From: JBBQLG01 sp964251665 | GTDB lineage: Bacteria; Bacteroidota; Bacteroidia; Cytophagales; Spirosomataceae | NCBI GenBank assembly: GCA_964251665.1 | Contig: CAXUKO010000005.1 | Location: 328,137 to 392,136, forward strand | Direction of reading: 5' to 3' | Length of the DNA stretch: 64,000 nt | In this document: in pieces, positions 51,244 through 59,492 of the stretch | Layout of the letters: each line of letters starts with the position of its first letter | Position numbering within the stretch: position 1 is the stretch's first letter | The notes under the pieces: generated by a model | What the model was told of the DNA's origin: nothing | The model's database searches: none | What the model saw: only the letters and a program-made list of their open reading frames with translations | Program-made: the position numbers and the translations under genes

Positions 51244-52347
51244 TTACTTAATGTTCTTCCTCCGGTTGCGCTGGAAGTCTTCAAACATCATATTGCCCAA
51301 CCCTTCCAGGCCGCTGTAGTACGCCCGGCCATTGTTCACCTTGGTAAACTCCTGCACAAACTGCTTCAGATACGGGTCGGAGGCAATCATGAACGTCGTA
51401 ACAGGAATATCCAAACGCCGGGCCTGAGCCGCCAGCGTCAGCGTTTTGCTAACTACCTTACGATCCAGTCCGAACGAGTTTTTATAGTACCGGATACCTT
51501 CTTTTAGACAGGTCGGTTTCCCGTCCGTAATCATAAAAATCTGCTTGTTCTTGTTCTTCCGCCGGCGCAGCAAATCCATTGCCAGTTCCAGTCCCGCTAC
51601 GGTGTTGGTGTGATACGGTCCAACCTCCAGATAGGGCAGATCCTTCGCCTGAATCTGCCAGGCGTCGTTCCCAAAAACAATGATATCGAGCGTGTCTTTG
51701 GGGTATTTCTGCTTGATAAGCTCCGTCAGGGCGAGGGCTACCTTTTTTGCCGGGGTGATGCGGTCTTCGCCGTACAGAATCATCGAGTGGCTTATGTCAA
51801 TCATCAGCACCGTCGACGTCTGGGTTTTCTGCTCTTTTTCGGTCACCTCCAGGTCGCGCTCCATCAGGGTAAACTCCTCTACCCCACTGTTGATCTGGGC
51901 ATTTTTGATCGATTCTGTCATCGAAATCTGCTCCAGTGTATCACCAAACTGGTACGTACGCAGATCGCTGCTCAGCTCATCGCCCGTGCCGGTGTAAGGC
52001 GTCTGGTGATTACCGCCCGTTTTGGAGCGTTTCAGTTTACCAAAAATCTCTTCCAGTGCCGACTTGCGAATCGTCTGCTCGCTTTTGGCGGTCATCTGCA
52101 CCTTGCCCTCCTCGTTTTTCTCGGTCAGGTAGCCCTTTTCCTTGAGATCATCGAAGAAGTTAGCCATCCCGTACTGATCGTCGGTCAGGCTGTACTGCCG
52201 GTCTAACTGATTCATCCACGCCATCGCCTGCTCCACGTCGCCGGACGTAATAAGCAGCAATTGCTGAAAAATGTTGAGCAGCTGATCGAATTTGCTGCCG
52301 CCCTGCTTTTCGGGGGGTACGTATTGCGAAAAATTGAAGCCTTTCAT
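51244..52347 (-). CDS. VWA-domain protein, probable partner of the MoxR-like ATPase
   Basis: The 367-residue protein has an N-terminal helical region with a charged middle part and a C-terminal von Willebrand A domain (about 175-350). The metal-ion-dependent adhesion motif DISHS (D184, S186, S188) is complete, followed by TNTVAGLELAMDLL and MITDGKPTCL, which hold the other ligands. There is no signal peptide, so it is cytosolic. Such proteins pair with MoxR/ChlI-type ATPases; the one in this window is at 23576-25105. It is bracketed by two long inverted repeats. Function unknown. Confidence 0.9.
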   Translation of the reverse strand: MKGFNFSQYVPPEKQGGSKFDQLLNIFQQLLLITSGDVEQAMAWMNQLDRQYSLTDDQYGMANFFDDLKEKGYLTEKNEEGKVQMTAKSEQTIRKSALEEIFGKLKRSKTGGNHQTPYTGTGDELSSDLRTYQFGDTLEQISMTESIKNAQINSGVEEFTLMERDLEVTEKEQKTQTSTVLMIDISHSMILYGEDRITPAKKVALALTELIKQKYPKDTLDIIVFGNDAWQIQAKDLPYLEVGPYHTNTVAGLELAMDLLRRRKNKNKQIFMITDGKPTCLKEGIRYYKNSFGLDRKVVSKTLTLAAQARRLDIPVTTFMIASDPYLKQFVQEFTKVNNGRAYYSGLEGLGNMMFEDFQRNRRKNIK

Positions 52348-52424
52348 GCTGTATTGGTAACGGTAGTGTATGTTCCAGTCGGTTGTTGGGGAAACGTTGC
52401 GACACGCGGATTTGTTCGGGTTTC

Positions 52425-52512
52425 AACACAGAGGAAGAGGAGTAATACACAGAGAACACAAAGCAGGAAATAACGCTGTACTTTCTGTGTATTACTCCTC
52501 TTCCTCTGTGTT
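52425..52512. terminator. 29-bp perfect inverted repeat between pncB and the VWA gene
   Basis: Arms 52425-52453 and 52484-52512 (29 bp, no mismatch; purine-rich AGAGGAAGAGGAG core) with a 30-nt loop. A second pairing, AAGCAGGAAA (52461-52470) with TTTCCTGCTT (52512-52521), competes with it and overlaps the pncB stop. Confidence 0.75.
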
Positions 52513-52519
52513 TTCCTGC

Positions 52520-54013
52520 TTAAGCCTCGCGCAGTTTCAGGATCAAGGCTGTTTTCAAATCATACAGGCCCTTTTCTAAGCCAACCGGGTAGGTATGCGG
52601 ATTGGTAAACCGCTTGATTCCGGGATGAAACTGAGCCAGCTGCGTTCTTACCCGATCCCGTAGTGCCAGCGCATCCGGGTTCTGATAGACCAGCTTCCCC
52701 AACCGGAATACGGGAACCAGCAGATCTTCGTACGACTGGCCGACGCTGAATTTTCGACGCCGGGTAAAATCCAGCGGATCAACCATCACGGTGTCTGTAG
52801 GAGAGCTGACCCCAATTTCTTCGTCGAAAATCATATCGGCCACAAAACCCCGCTCATCCGTAAAGCGACGCACCTGCTGAATGCCCGGTGTTGAGCTTTT
52901 AATGGTTTGTTCGGAGAGTTTCATCTTGTAGTCCCACGAATCGACCCGGTGCCCCGCCGATGCTCCCCCGTTTTTCGCCCGAATGGCGGCCAGTTTATAC
53001 ACCCCGCCCAGCGCCGGTTGGTCATAAGCCGTTACCAGCTTGGTGCCAACACCCCACGTATCCACGCGCGCGCCCTGTTGTTTCAGACTGGTGATCAGGT
53101 ACTCGTCCAGATCATTACTGGCCACGATGGCCGTATCCGTAAAACCGGCTTCATCCAGCAGCTTGCGGGCTTCGATGCTCAGGTAAGCCAGATCGCCCGA
53201 ATCGAGCCGGATACCCGCCAGTGTATGGCCCTTCGCCACCAGTCTTTTGCCCGCTTCAATGGCGTGACGAACCCCCTGCAACGTGTCATACGTATCAACC
53301 AGCAGCGTTACGTTATTGGGCATGGTGTTGGCGTAGGTATCAAACGCTTCCTGTTCGGTATCGAACGACATAACCCAGCTGTGCGCATGAGTGCCGCGCA
53401 CGGGCATGCCGAACAGCTTCCCGGCCAGCACATTGGAGGTGGCATCACAGCCGCCGATGTAAGCGGCCCGGCTCGCCGTAACGCCCCCGTCCGGCCCCTG
53501 TGCCCGGCGCAGACCGAACTCCAGCACCGTATCGGTACCGGCAGCTAACCGCAGTCGGGCGGCTTTGGTGGCAATCAGCGACTGGAAGTTAATCAGGTTC
53601 AGCAACGGCGTTTCCAGTAGCTGGCATTGCAGAATCGGACCACGTATACGCAGGAGCGGCTCATTGGGAAACACCACTGTCCCTTCGGAAATGGCGTCGA
53701 TATCGGCGGTAAAAGTCAGGTCTTTCAGATAAGTCAGAAAGGCAGGTTCGAAGAGAGGCTGGCCATCGTTGCCGGTCAGCGTCTGGAGGTAATGGAGATC
53801 ATCATCGGAGAAGCGAAATGCGTCGAGGTACTGAATCACATCGCTTAGTCCGCAGCTGATAGTGAAGCCTCCGTTGAACGGATGTTTACGAAAATAAAGG
53901 TTAAAAACAGCTTCCTGCTCGGCTCCGCCGGACTTCCAGTAGCCATAGGCCATCGTAAGTTGGTAAAGATCAGTCAGTAAACTCAATGAGGCATCAGGCG
54001 TCTGTGAAAGCAT
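52520..54013 (-). CDS. pncB: Nicotinate phosphoribosyltransferase
   Basis: The 497-residue protein matches the longer bacterial NAPRTase form: N-terminal LLTDLYQLTMAYGYWKSG, the FNLYFRKHPFNGGFTISCGL segment, the central LEFGLRRAQGPDGG, RGTHAHSWVMSF with the catalytic histidine, and GIRLDSGDLAYLS with IVASNDLDEY. It joins nicotinate with phosphoribosyl pyrophosphate in the NAD salvage (Preiss-Handler) pathway, in the cytosol. Length and motif order are normal. It is divergent from rpoN and has no NAD-related neighbour. Confidence 0.95.
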   Translation of the reverse strand: MLSQTPDASLSLLTDLYQLTMAYGYWKSGGAEQEAVFNLYFRKHPFNGGFTISCGLSDVIQYLDAFRFSDDDLHYLQTLTGNDGQPLFEPAFLTYLKDLTFTADIDAISEGTVVFPNEPLLRIRGPILQCQLLETPLLNLINFQSLIATKAARLRLAAGTDTVLEFGLRRAQGPDGGVTASRAAYIGGCDATSNVLAGKLFGMPVRGTHAHSWVMSFDTEQEAFDTYANTMPNNVTLLVDTYDTLQGVRHAIEAGKRLVAKGHTLAGIRLDSGDLAYLSIEARKLLDEAGFTDTAIVASNDLDEYLITSLKQQGARVDTWGVGTKLVTAYDQPALGGVYKLAAIRAKNGGASAGHRVDSWDYKMKLSEQTIKSSTPGIQQVRRFTDERGFVADMIFDEEIGVSSPTDTVMVDPLDFTRRRKFSVGQSYEDLLVPVFRLGKLVYQNPDALALRDRVRTQLAQFHPGIKRFTNPHTYPVGLEKGLYDLKTALILKLREA

Positions 54014-54192
54014 TACGTTGGTAAGTAATTAAGCGTAAAAAAAGCAAATCAAGGCCTTTCTGCGGATTGGCACAAATTTTTATGGCATGGTAAACAAAAA
54101 ATTAATAAAATTGGTCTGATAATTGTGAAGGGGCTGAGACGGCCCCATGTGTACCCACGATTGGTGACTTGTTATGACCCTGACCTACTACC

Positions 54193-55644
54193 ATGCAGAA
54201 GCTTAGTCTCAACCAGTCGCTGCAGCAAAAACTGTCTCCTCAACAGATTCAGTTTATCAAATTGCTGCAGATTCCGACCGCCGAGCTGGATAACCGCATC
54301 GAGGAAGAACTCGAGATAAATCCGGCACTCGAAGAAGGCATGGATGAGTATGAATCGAAAGAAGAGGACTCCTACGATGACGATTACGACGGCGATGATT
54401 TTAAGGACCGCAACGACGACCTGGACGTAGAAGGCTACCTCGGCAGCGACGACTACGCCGGTTATAAAATGCAGGGCGACGGCAATTATGCCGAAGAAGA
54501 ACGCGATTCGCCCATTGCCACCCGTTCCAGCCTGATGGATGCCCTAATGCAGCAGTTCGGCTACCTGCGGCTGACCGACGAACAGCGGCTGATTGGGTTG
54601 CAGTTACTGGGCAGCATCGAAAACGATGGCTATATCCGCCGGTCCATGCAGGCCATTGTGAATGACCTGGCCTTCTCGCAGAACGTGTTTACCGATGTCG
54701 ACGAGTTGGAGAGCGTCCTGCATAAGATACAAACGTTTGATCCGCCGGGCATTGCCGCCCGCTCGCTGCAGGAGTGCCTGTTGCTGCAGCTTTACCGTAA
54801 AGATCAGTCCGACCCGAGTATTCAGCTGGCACTGCGGATCATCGACGAGTTTTTCGATGAATTCTCCAAAAAACACTACGAAAAGATTCAGAAACGGCTG
54901 AATATCAGCGATGAATCGATCAAGAAAGTCATCAACATTATTACCAAACTGAACCCCAAGCCCGGTTCGGTAGAGGGCGAAGAAGGAACGGCGCAATACC
55001 TGATTCCCGACTTTATCCTGACTAACAGCAACAACAAAATCGAGCTGACGCTGAACTCCAAAAATGCACCGGAACTGCGCATCAGCCGGTCGTTTGCCGA
55101 AATGCTCGACACCTACGATAAGAGCAGCAAAAACAATAAGTCGCTGAAGGAAACGGTTACCTTTGTCAAGCAGAAACTCGACGCAGCCAAGTGGTTCATC
55201 GACGCCATCAAGCAGCGGCAGCAGACGCTCCTTCGGACAATGAACGCGATTGTCCGGTATCAGTACGATTTCTTCCTGACCGGCGACGAATCCAAACTCC
55301 GCCCCATGATTCTGAAAGACATCGCAACGATGATCGACATGGACGTGTCGACGGTATCGCGGGTGGCGAACAGCAAGTCGGTGCAGACGGAATTTGGCAT
55401 TTATCCGCTTAAATACTTCTTCTCCGAAGGCATTGCCACCGATTCGGGTGAGGATGTCAGTAGCCGCGAAGTCAAGAATATTCTAAAAGACCTGATCGAC
55501 AACGAGCCGAAACTAAACCCCTTATCGGACGATAAACTCGAAAAAATCCTGAACGACCGGGGCTACAACATCGCCCGCCGAACGGTTGCCAAATACCGCG
55601 AACAACTGAATATTCCGGTGGCCCGGCTTCGGAAACAGTTGTAA
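54193..55644 (+). CDS. rpoN: RNA polymerase sigma-54 factor
   Basis: The 483-residue protein has the Gln/Leu-rich region I that contacts enhancer-binding proteins (MQKLSLNQSLQQKLSPQQIQFIKLLQ), an acidic region II (about 50-95), the core-binding domain (about 110-300), the helix-turn-helix region (DMDVSTVSRVANSKSV) and the C-terminal RpoN box (ARRTVAKYRE) that reads the -24 element. Intact and of normal length. It requires an activator with a sigma-54 AAA+ domain, none of which is in the window. Its promoter is probably in the 180-bp gap to pncB. Confidence 0.96.
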   Translation: MQKLSLNQSLQQKLSPQQIQFIKLLQIPTAELDNRIEEELEINPALEEGMDEYESKEEDSYDDDYDGDDFKDRNDDLDVEGYLGSDDYAGYKMQGDGNYAEEERDSPIATRSSLMDALMQQFGYLRLTDEQRLIGLQLLGSIENDGYIRRSMQAIVNDLAFSQNVFTDVDELESVLHKIQTFDPPGIAARSLQECLLLQLYRKDQSDPSIQLALRIIDEFFDEFSKKHYEKIQKRLNISDESIKKVINIITKLNPKPGSVEGEEGTAQYLIPDFILTNSNNKIELTLNSKNAPELRISRSFAEMLDTYDKSSKNNKSLKETVTFVKQKLDAAKWFIDAIKQRQQTLLRTMNAIVRYQYDFFLTGDESKLRPMILKDIATMIDMDVSTVSRVANSKSVQTEFGIYPLKYFFSEGIATDSGEDVSSREVKNILKDLIDNEPKLNPLSDDKLEKILNDRGYNIARRTVAKYREQLNIPVARLRKQL

Positions 55645-55728
55645 AGACAGTTGGTGGTTTGTGTCCGCTGTTAGCGTACCAGGGCCGCCACTGTAGCGAA
55701 CCACAAACTAAAAACCATACATTTTTCG

Positions 55729-56367
55729 TTGAACACTACCCTTGCCCGCGTGCTCTCCATTGCGCTTCACCCGTTGCTGATGCCGACGATCCTGTTCGGC
55801 ATTTTGCTTTTTTGGGTGCCCGCCACCATCGGTGCCGACGCCTTTAACGCCACCGTACGGGTTAGCCTGTTATCGCTCATTGCCGTAGGCACATTCGGGA
55901 TGCCCGCCCTGCTAATCTTTTTTCTGTACCGGATCGGTGTCCTTCGCAGCTTAACGCTGAACGACCGCGCCGACCGGCATCTCCCCTACCTCTTTACGGG
56001 GCTTATCTACAGCGCTCTGACGTTCCTGTTCGCCCGTCGGTTACAGGCAGTTTCGGAGGTAGCGCCCGAGATGGCACTCGTGCTGGGCAGCATCACGTTA
56101 TCGATTCTACTGGTTGCCTTAATCAGCCTGTACTGGAAAATCAGTGCTCATGGCGTCGGCATCGGCGGTACACTGGGCGCATTGGCCGGAATCCTGAGCA
56201 AATTCGGCGAAACGGACCTCTTCGGATTGATCCTGCTCTTCGTGCTCCTGGCTGGTTTACTGGCAAGCGCCCGGCTGCATCTCAACGCCCACACACCCGC
56301 TCAGGTAGCCGCCGGGCTGGCATTGGGCCTGACGGTCAGTTTAAGTACGGTGATTGCTCTGGTTTGA
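55729..56367 (+). CDS. PAP2-like multi-pass membrane protein
   Basis: The 212-residue protein starts at a TTG (55729); no ATG lies before the first helix. Six hydrophobic helices are apparent. KISAHGVGIGGTLG and ARLHLNAHTPAQVAAG resemble the second and third PAP2 phosphatase motifs (S/GH and R-x5-H), but the first motif is not clear and the final Asp is Gln, so catalysis is uncertain. It could process a lipid phosphate in the membrane or be an inactive relative. It overlaps nothing and is read in the direction of rpoN, 84 nt after it. Confidence 0.72.
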   Translation: MNTTLARVLSIALHPLLMPTILFGILLFWVPATIGADAFNATVRVSLLSLIAVGTFGMPALLIFFLYRIGVLRSLTLNDRADRHLPYLFTGLIYSALTFLFARRLQAVSEVAPEMALVLGSITLSILLVALISLYWKISAHGVGIGGTLGALAGILSKFGETDLFGLILLFVLLAGLLASARLHLNAHTPAQVAAGLALGLTVSLSTVIALV

Positions 56368-56419
56368 CAGAAAAGGCGTATGCTTGCATACCAATTTTGT
56401 TAGAACCCCTTTCCCTGCC

Positions 56420-57217
56420 ATGTACGAAATGATCCTCTATTCAACCAACGAGGGCGTCTGCCAGATTACCCTGAACCGACCACAGGTTTACAATGCGCTC
56501 AGTTCCGCTCTGATCAACGACATTACGGCCGCCATAACGGCTGCCGGTGCCGACGAAACCGTGCGTGTCGTGCTGATTACCGGTGCGGGCGACAAGGCCT
56601 TTTGCGCAGGTGCCGACCTAAAAGAAGGTTTCGCCAGCGCAGCCGCTGCGGGTGGTCAGTTAGCCCTCGGCGATTCGCTGCGAACCGGTTACAATCCCAT
56701 GATTCTGGCCATGCGCAACTTGCCCAAACCGATCATTGCCAGGGTAAACGGCGTAGCGGCCGGGGCAGGCTGTTCGCTGGCCCTGGCCTGCGATGTGGTT
56801 GTGGCCGCAGACGAAGCCTATTTCTGTCAGATCTTTGTCAACATTGGTCTCATGCCCGATGCAGGCTCGACGTTTTTCCTCCCCCGTCTGATCGGGATGC
56901 AGAAGGCCTTTGAACTGGCCAGTACGGGCCGCAAAGTGTATGGGCCTGAGGCCGAAGCCATCGGATTAATCAATCACTCTGTCCCGGCTGTTGATCTGGA
57001 CAGCACCGTAGCCGACATCATCGACTATTATGTGGCTGCCCCGACTCAGGCCATTGGCTTGATGAAACAGGTGCTGAACAGCGCTTACCAGACTAACTTA
57101 GCCACTCAACTGGAGCTGGAGGCCGCCGGTCAGGAGCGGTTAGGCCAATCCGCCGATGCAGCGGAGGGGATAGGTGCGTTTCTAATGAAGCGGAAAGCAA
57201 ATTTTTCTGGTAGATAG
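56420..57217 (+). CDS. Enoyl-CoA hydratase/isomerase family protein
   Basis: With the ATG at 56420 the product is 265 residues starting MYEMILYSTNEGVCQITLNRP. The crotonase fold is shown by the oxyanion-hole segments AFCAGADLKEG and GAGCSLALACDVVVAADEAYF, and by FVNIGLMPDAGSTFFLPRLIG in the position of the active-site loop, which suits PaaG-type isomerases (DAGST) more than plain hydratases. It acts on acyl-CoA thioesters in the cytosol. No other phenylacetate or beta-oxidation gene is present, so the substrate is open. It ends 1 nt before the tRNA promoter. Confidence 0.9.
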   Translation: MYEMILYSTNEGVCQITLNRPQVYNALSSALINDITAAITAAGADETVRVVLITGAGDKAFCAGADLKEGFASAAAAGGQLALGDSLRTGYNPMILAMRNLPKPIIARVNGVAAGAGCSLALACDVVVAADEAYFCQIFVNIGLMPDAGSTFFLPRLIGMQKAFELASTGRKVYGPEAEAIGLINHSVPAVDLDSTVADIIDYYVAAPTQAIGLMKQVLNSAYQTNLATQLELEAAGQERLGQSADAAEGIGAFLMKRKANFSGR

Positions 57218-57218
57218 A

Positions 57219-57248
57219 TTGACAAACACCTTTTTTTGCCTACTTTTG
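57219..57248 (+). promoter_or_regulatory. Promoter of tRNA-Arg(ACG)
   Basis: TTG (57219-57221), a 19-nt spacer and TACTTTTG (57241-57248) match the Bacteroidota consensus TTG-N19-TAnnTTTG exactly, 21 nt before the tRNA. Confidence 0.85.
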
Positions 57249-57269
57249 CACTCCCAATCAACGGGAAAT

Positions 57270-57343
57270 GCATTCGTAGCTCAATTGGATAGAGCACCTG
57301 ACTACGGATCAGGAGGTTTGGGGTTCGAATCCCTACGAGTGCA
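57270..57343 (+). tRNA. tRNA-Arg (anticodon ACG)
   Basis: A complete cloverleaf of 74 nt: acceptor GCATTCG/CGAGTGC with one G-T pair, D arm with AGCTCAATTGGATAGAGC, anticodon loop CTACGGA (anticodon ACG, reading CGN through inosine), T arm GGGGTTCGAATCCCT and discriminator A; CCA is not encoded (A-CAT follows). It has a consensus promoter and its own terminator. Confidence 0.97.
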
Positions 57344-57346
57344 CAT

Positions 57347-57395
57347 AAAAATCAAAAATCCCTCTGGAAGCCTTCCAGAGGGATTTTTGATTTTT
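57347..57395 (+). terminator. Terminator of tRNA-Arg(ACG)
   Basis: Perfect 23-bp arms (57347-57369 and 57373-57395) with a 3-nt loop; A-rich at the base, TCCCTCTGGAA near the loop, and a T run at the end. Confidence 0.92.
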
Positions 57396-57486
57396 AACCA
57401 TGTTATTTATTAAGCACATTAAAAAAATTCCATCGGACTTTGATCTACTTAAATGTTGATTAATCTGAGCAAGGAGTTTAACCTGG

Positions 57487-57636
57487 TTACTTGCTTAGTG
57501 AAATTTTGACTTTATCCACATCCTTCTGTTCCATTCCAGCTTTTTCCAAAGTGTTAAAATCCTTCACTATGCGTTTTTTAAGTTGTAGGTAGCCTTGAGT
57601 AAACAATTGTACATCAATGTAAGTAGGTTGGCAGAA
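57487..57636 (-). pseudogene. Unrecognised protein-coding remnant
   Basis: The minus strand has a 49-codon open stretch without a proper start, closed by TAA at 57487-57489 and by a stop at 57637-57639 upstream. It reads like a real protein tail (pieces YIDVQLFTQGYLQLKKRIVK and EQKDVDKVKISLSK), so it may be the C-terminal end of a decayed gene. I recognise no family. It lies in the mobile-element debris after tRNA-Arg(ACG). Confidence 0.3.
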
Positions 57637-57662
57637 TTAGTTTAGATTATTACACGGACCGG

Positions 57663-57739
57663 TTTTTTGTCATGCTGACGGAGGAAGCATCTTAGAGAAT
57701 TGACTGCTAAGATGCTTCCTCCGTCAGCATGACAAAAAA
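57663..57739. repeat. 33-bp perfect inverted repeat (dispersed-repeat-like)
   Basis: Arms 57663-57695 and 57707-57739 pair without mismatch around an 11-nt loop. The arm begins TTTTTTGTCATGCTGACGG and ends GCATCTTAG. With T-rich ends on both strands it can act as a bidirectional terminator, but no gene abuts it, so it is more likely a mobile or dispersed palindrome. From memory, GTCATGCTGA...GCATCT-type repeats are abundant in related Cytophagales. Confidence 0.85.
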
Positions 57740-57852
57740 TACTCTAATGTATTTTCACTGCACTACTTAGCTTGTTGAACTTTACCTTAAAATAGCAAAT
57801 CGTAAGCTGAAATCACTTTCGTCTGTAGCTGAGTGGAACCAAAGATTATCTG

Positions 57853-58016
57853 GATGGTCCGGTTTAGCGGCTGAAAATAGACAGTGCTTAAGATGTCACG
57901 TTCCTACTCAGCTTTGACCTGGTCGTCGTACTGTCGACGGGGAGCCATTGGGTTCGTTTTTTGGACATGGTTGTCTAAGTTAAGCACTTGGACCGTCCAG
58001 CAAACTTGGACCATCT
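57853..58016. mobile_element. Internally deleted IS3-like element (MITE-like)
   Basis: About 164 bp bounded by imperfect terminal inverted repeats: both ends, read inward, begin GATGGTCC and reach GTGCTTAA after 30-40 nt with similar bases between. Inside, on the minus strand, lies the start of an orfA-like gene (57904-57948, MAPRRQYDDQVKAE, then a stop), which resembles the N-terminus of IS3-family OrfA. The rest of the transposase is missing, so the element can no longer move by itself. Confidence 0.55.
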
Positions 58017-58032
58017 CAATTCAGTCCGGAAC

Positions 58033-58626
58033 CTACTTGATGACAGCGATAGCGGCCGAGTAATCAGGCTCTTGCCCTATTTCCGGTACTTGCTGTTCAT
58101 AGACGATTTTCCCTTCAGGATTCACGACGATTACCGCACGGCTTAACAGACCTTTCATGGGTCCGTCAGCGATTTGCACCCCATAGGAACTGCCAAAATC
58201 AGTTCTGAAGTCAGAGAGCATCACGACATTTTTAATGCCTTCCGCACCACAAAAAGCTTTTTGGGCAAAAGGCAGATCTTTGGAGATACAGAGCACGGTT
58301 GTGTTTTTCAGTCCAGCCGCATCCTCATTAAACTTCCGTACCGATTTGGAACAGACACCGGTATTCACACTTGGAAAAATATTCATGATCACATATTTGC
58401 CCTTATAATCGGCTAACGTCTTATCCGTAAGATCAACACCGGTCAGGGTAAAATCTTTGACGGGTGTTCCCAGAGCGGGTAATTTACCAACGGTATGAAT
58501 TGTTTTACCCCCCAGCGTAATGGCTGTGCCCGTCGTTTGTCCCAGCGAAATACCGGTGATGAATAGTCCTGCAAGTCCTAAAAAAAGGATTTTACAGGTG
58601 TGTATGGCGTTTTTGATACTGGTCAT
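58033..58626 (-). CDS. tpx: Thiol peroxidase (Tpx-type peroxiredoxin) with an export signal
   Basis: The ATG at 58626 gives 197 residues. An N-terminal hydrophobic signal (CKILFLGLAGLFITGISLGQ) precedes a complete Tpx: ITLGGKTIHTVGKLP, the peroxidatic cysteine in IFPSVNTGVCSKSVRKFN (C92), the resolving cysteine in LPFAQKAFCGAEGI (C126) and a normal C-terminus. Tpx reduces hydroperoxides with thioredoxin and is normally cytosolic; the signal implies a periplasmic location and a different electron donor. It lies between IS remnants, so it may have been acquired with mobile DNA. A start at 58665 would only add residues before the signal. Confidence 0.92.
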   Translation of the reverse strand: MTSIKNAIHTCKILFLGLAGLFITGISLGQTTGTAITLGGKTIHTVGKLPALGTPVKDFTLTGVDLTDKTLADYKGKYVIMNIFPSVNTGVCSKSVRKFNEDAAGLKNTTVLCISKDLPFAQKAFCGAEGIKNVVMLSDFRTDFGSSYGVQIADGPMKGLLSRAVIVVNPEGKIVYEQQVPEIGQEPDYSAAIAVIK

Positions 58627-59492
58627 AAGATAGATTACATTGATAGTGATTCCACAAATGTGCAAAGAAAACAGTAATGAAAATCAATCCTGCCAGCCGA
58701 TAATAATCCTAAACGCTCGTACACCTATCCAATAGAATAAAGTAGAGCGTATCTGGGAGTTAAGGAAAGCGGGTTATCCTGTACCATACTGCGGCCCGGT
58801 GCCTGCGTTTATCGGCGGTAGAGGGCCCGTGCCTAAGAAAGTAGTGGGGTAGCGTGCATAGAATAGGCAGCTAAGCATGTTCAGGAAAGACTCGGCGAGC
58901 CGCTCTAATAATGAACAGCACTTTTTCGGGTATTTGATTATAGCGCACAAAGAAGTTGTTGGTTGCCTCATTGAGTTTCTGGATAAGTTCAAATGACGCG
59001 CAGTGCATTACCTCTCTGCGCCAGTGTCGCCACAACATGGCTCGGGCCACCCCGCTCAATAGAGTTGAGCCAAGGGCTGTAGGTGAGCAAATACAACAAG
59101 ATCAAACGGCCGGTAGCTGCTCATACTACGGCGTCGATATGACCTGAAGGCCGTTGATCTCTTCGGCTTGATAGCGTTTGAGCCAGCGTTGAACCGTTCG
59201 TTCACTCTCGCCTACAATCAGGGCAATCTGCGGAGCTTCCAAGGCCTGCTCGACCGAGAGCAGAATCATTTGCGTCCGAGTGCGGATACGAGGAAATTTA
59301 GTGGTTTGGTATAAGTCTACTAATTCCTGATGGGATGCTGGAGTCGAGTTAGTGATCAGAAGAGCGGCACATATAAATATAGGCTAACTGAGCAACCCGG
59401 CCAGTCCTTCTTGAATGTACTCCGTATAGTATACACAGGTTAATTGGCAATCATTTTTACCCGCAACCAGTTAGTCATTAAACGTAAATCCA
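58627..59492. other. Intergenic stretch with transposase debris
   Basis: About 865 bp between tpx and the DUF72 gene. It contains the IS630 remnant (58871-59386); the remaining parts hold no gene that I can support. Confidence 0.6.
58871..59386 (-). pseudogene. IS630-family transposase remnant
   Basis: The upstream part (59386 to 59126) encodes an N-terminal helix-turn-helix region typical of IS630 (ELVDLYQTTKFPRIRTRTQM, then GESERTVQRWLKRYQAEEI) and stops at 59126-59128. Just downstream (about 59110-59060) another frame gives YLLTYSPWLNSIERG, the region with the last catalytic Glu, followed after a 16-nt insertion and frameshift by the C-terminal tail LWRHWRREVMHCASFELI (stop near 58871). 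The catalytic middle, roughly half of the gene, is deleted. Not functional. Confidence 0.75.

Noticed and set aside
54125..54192. GGGGCTGAGA...CCTGA resembling a TPP riboswitch before rpoN
   Set aside because: Only the short core-like words match; the P1-P3 stems and spacing are absent and the downstream gene is sigma-54, not a thiamine gene.
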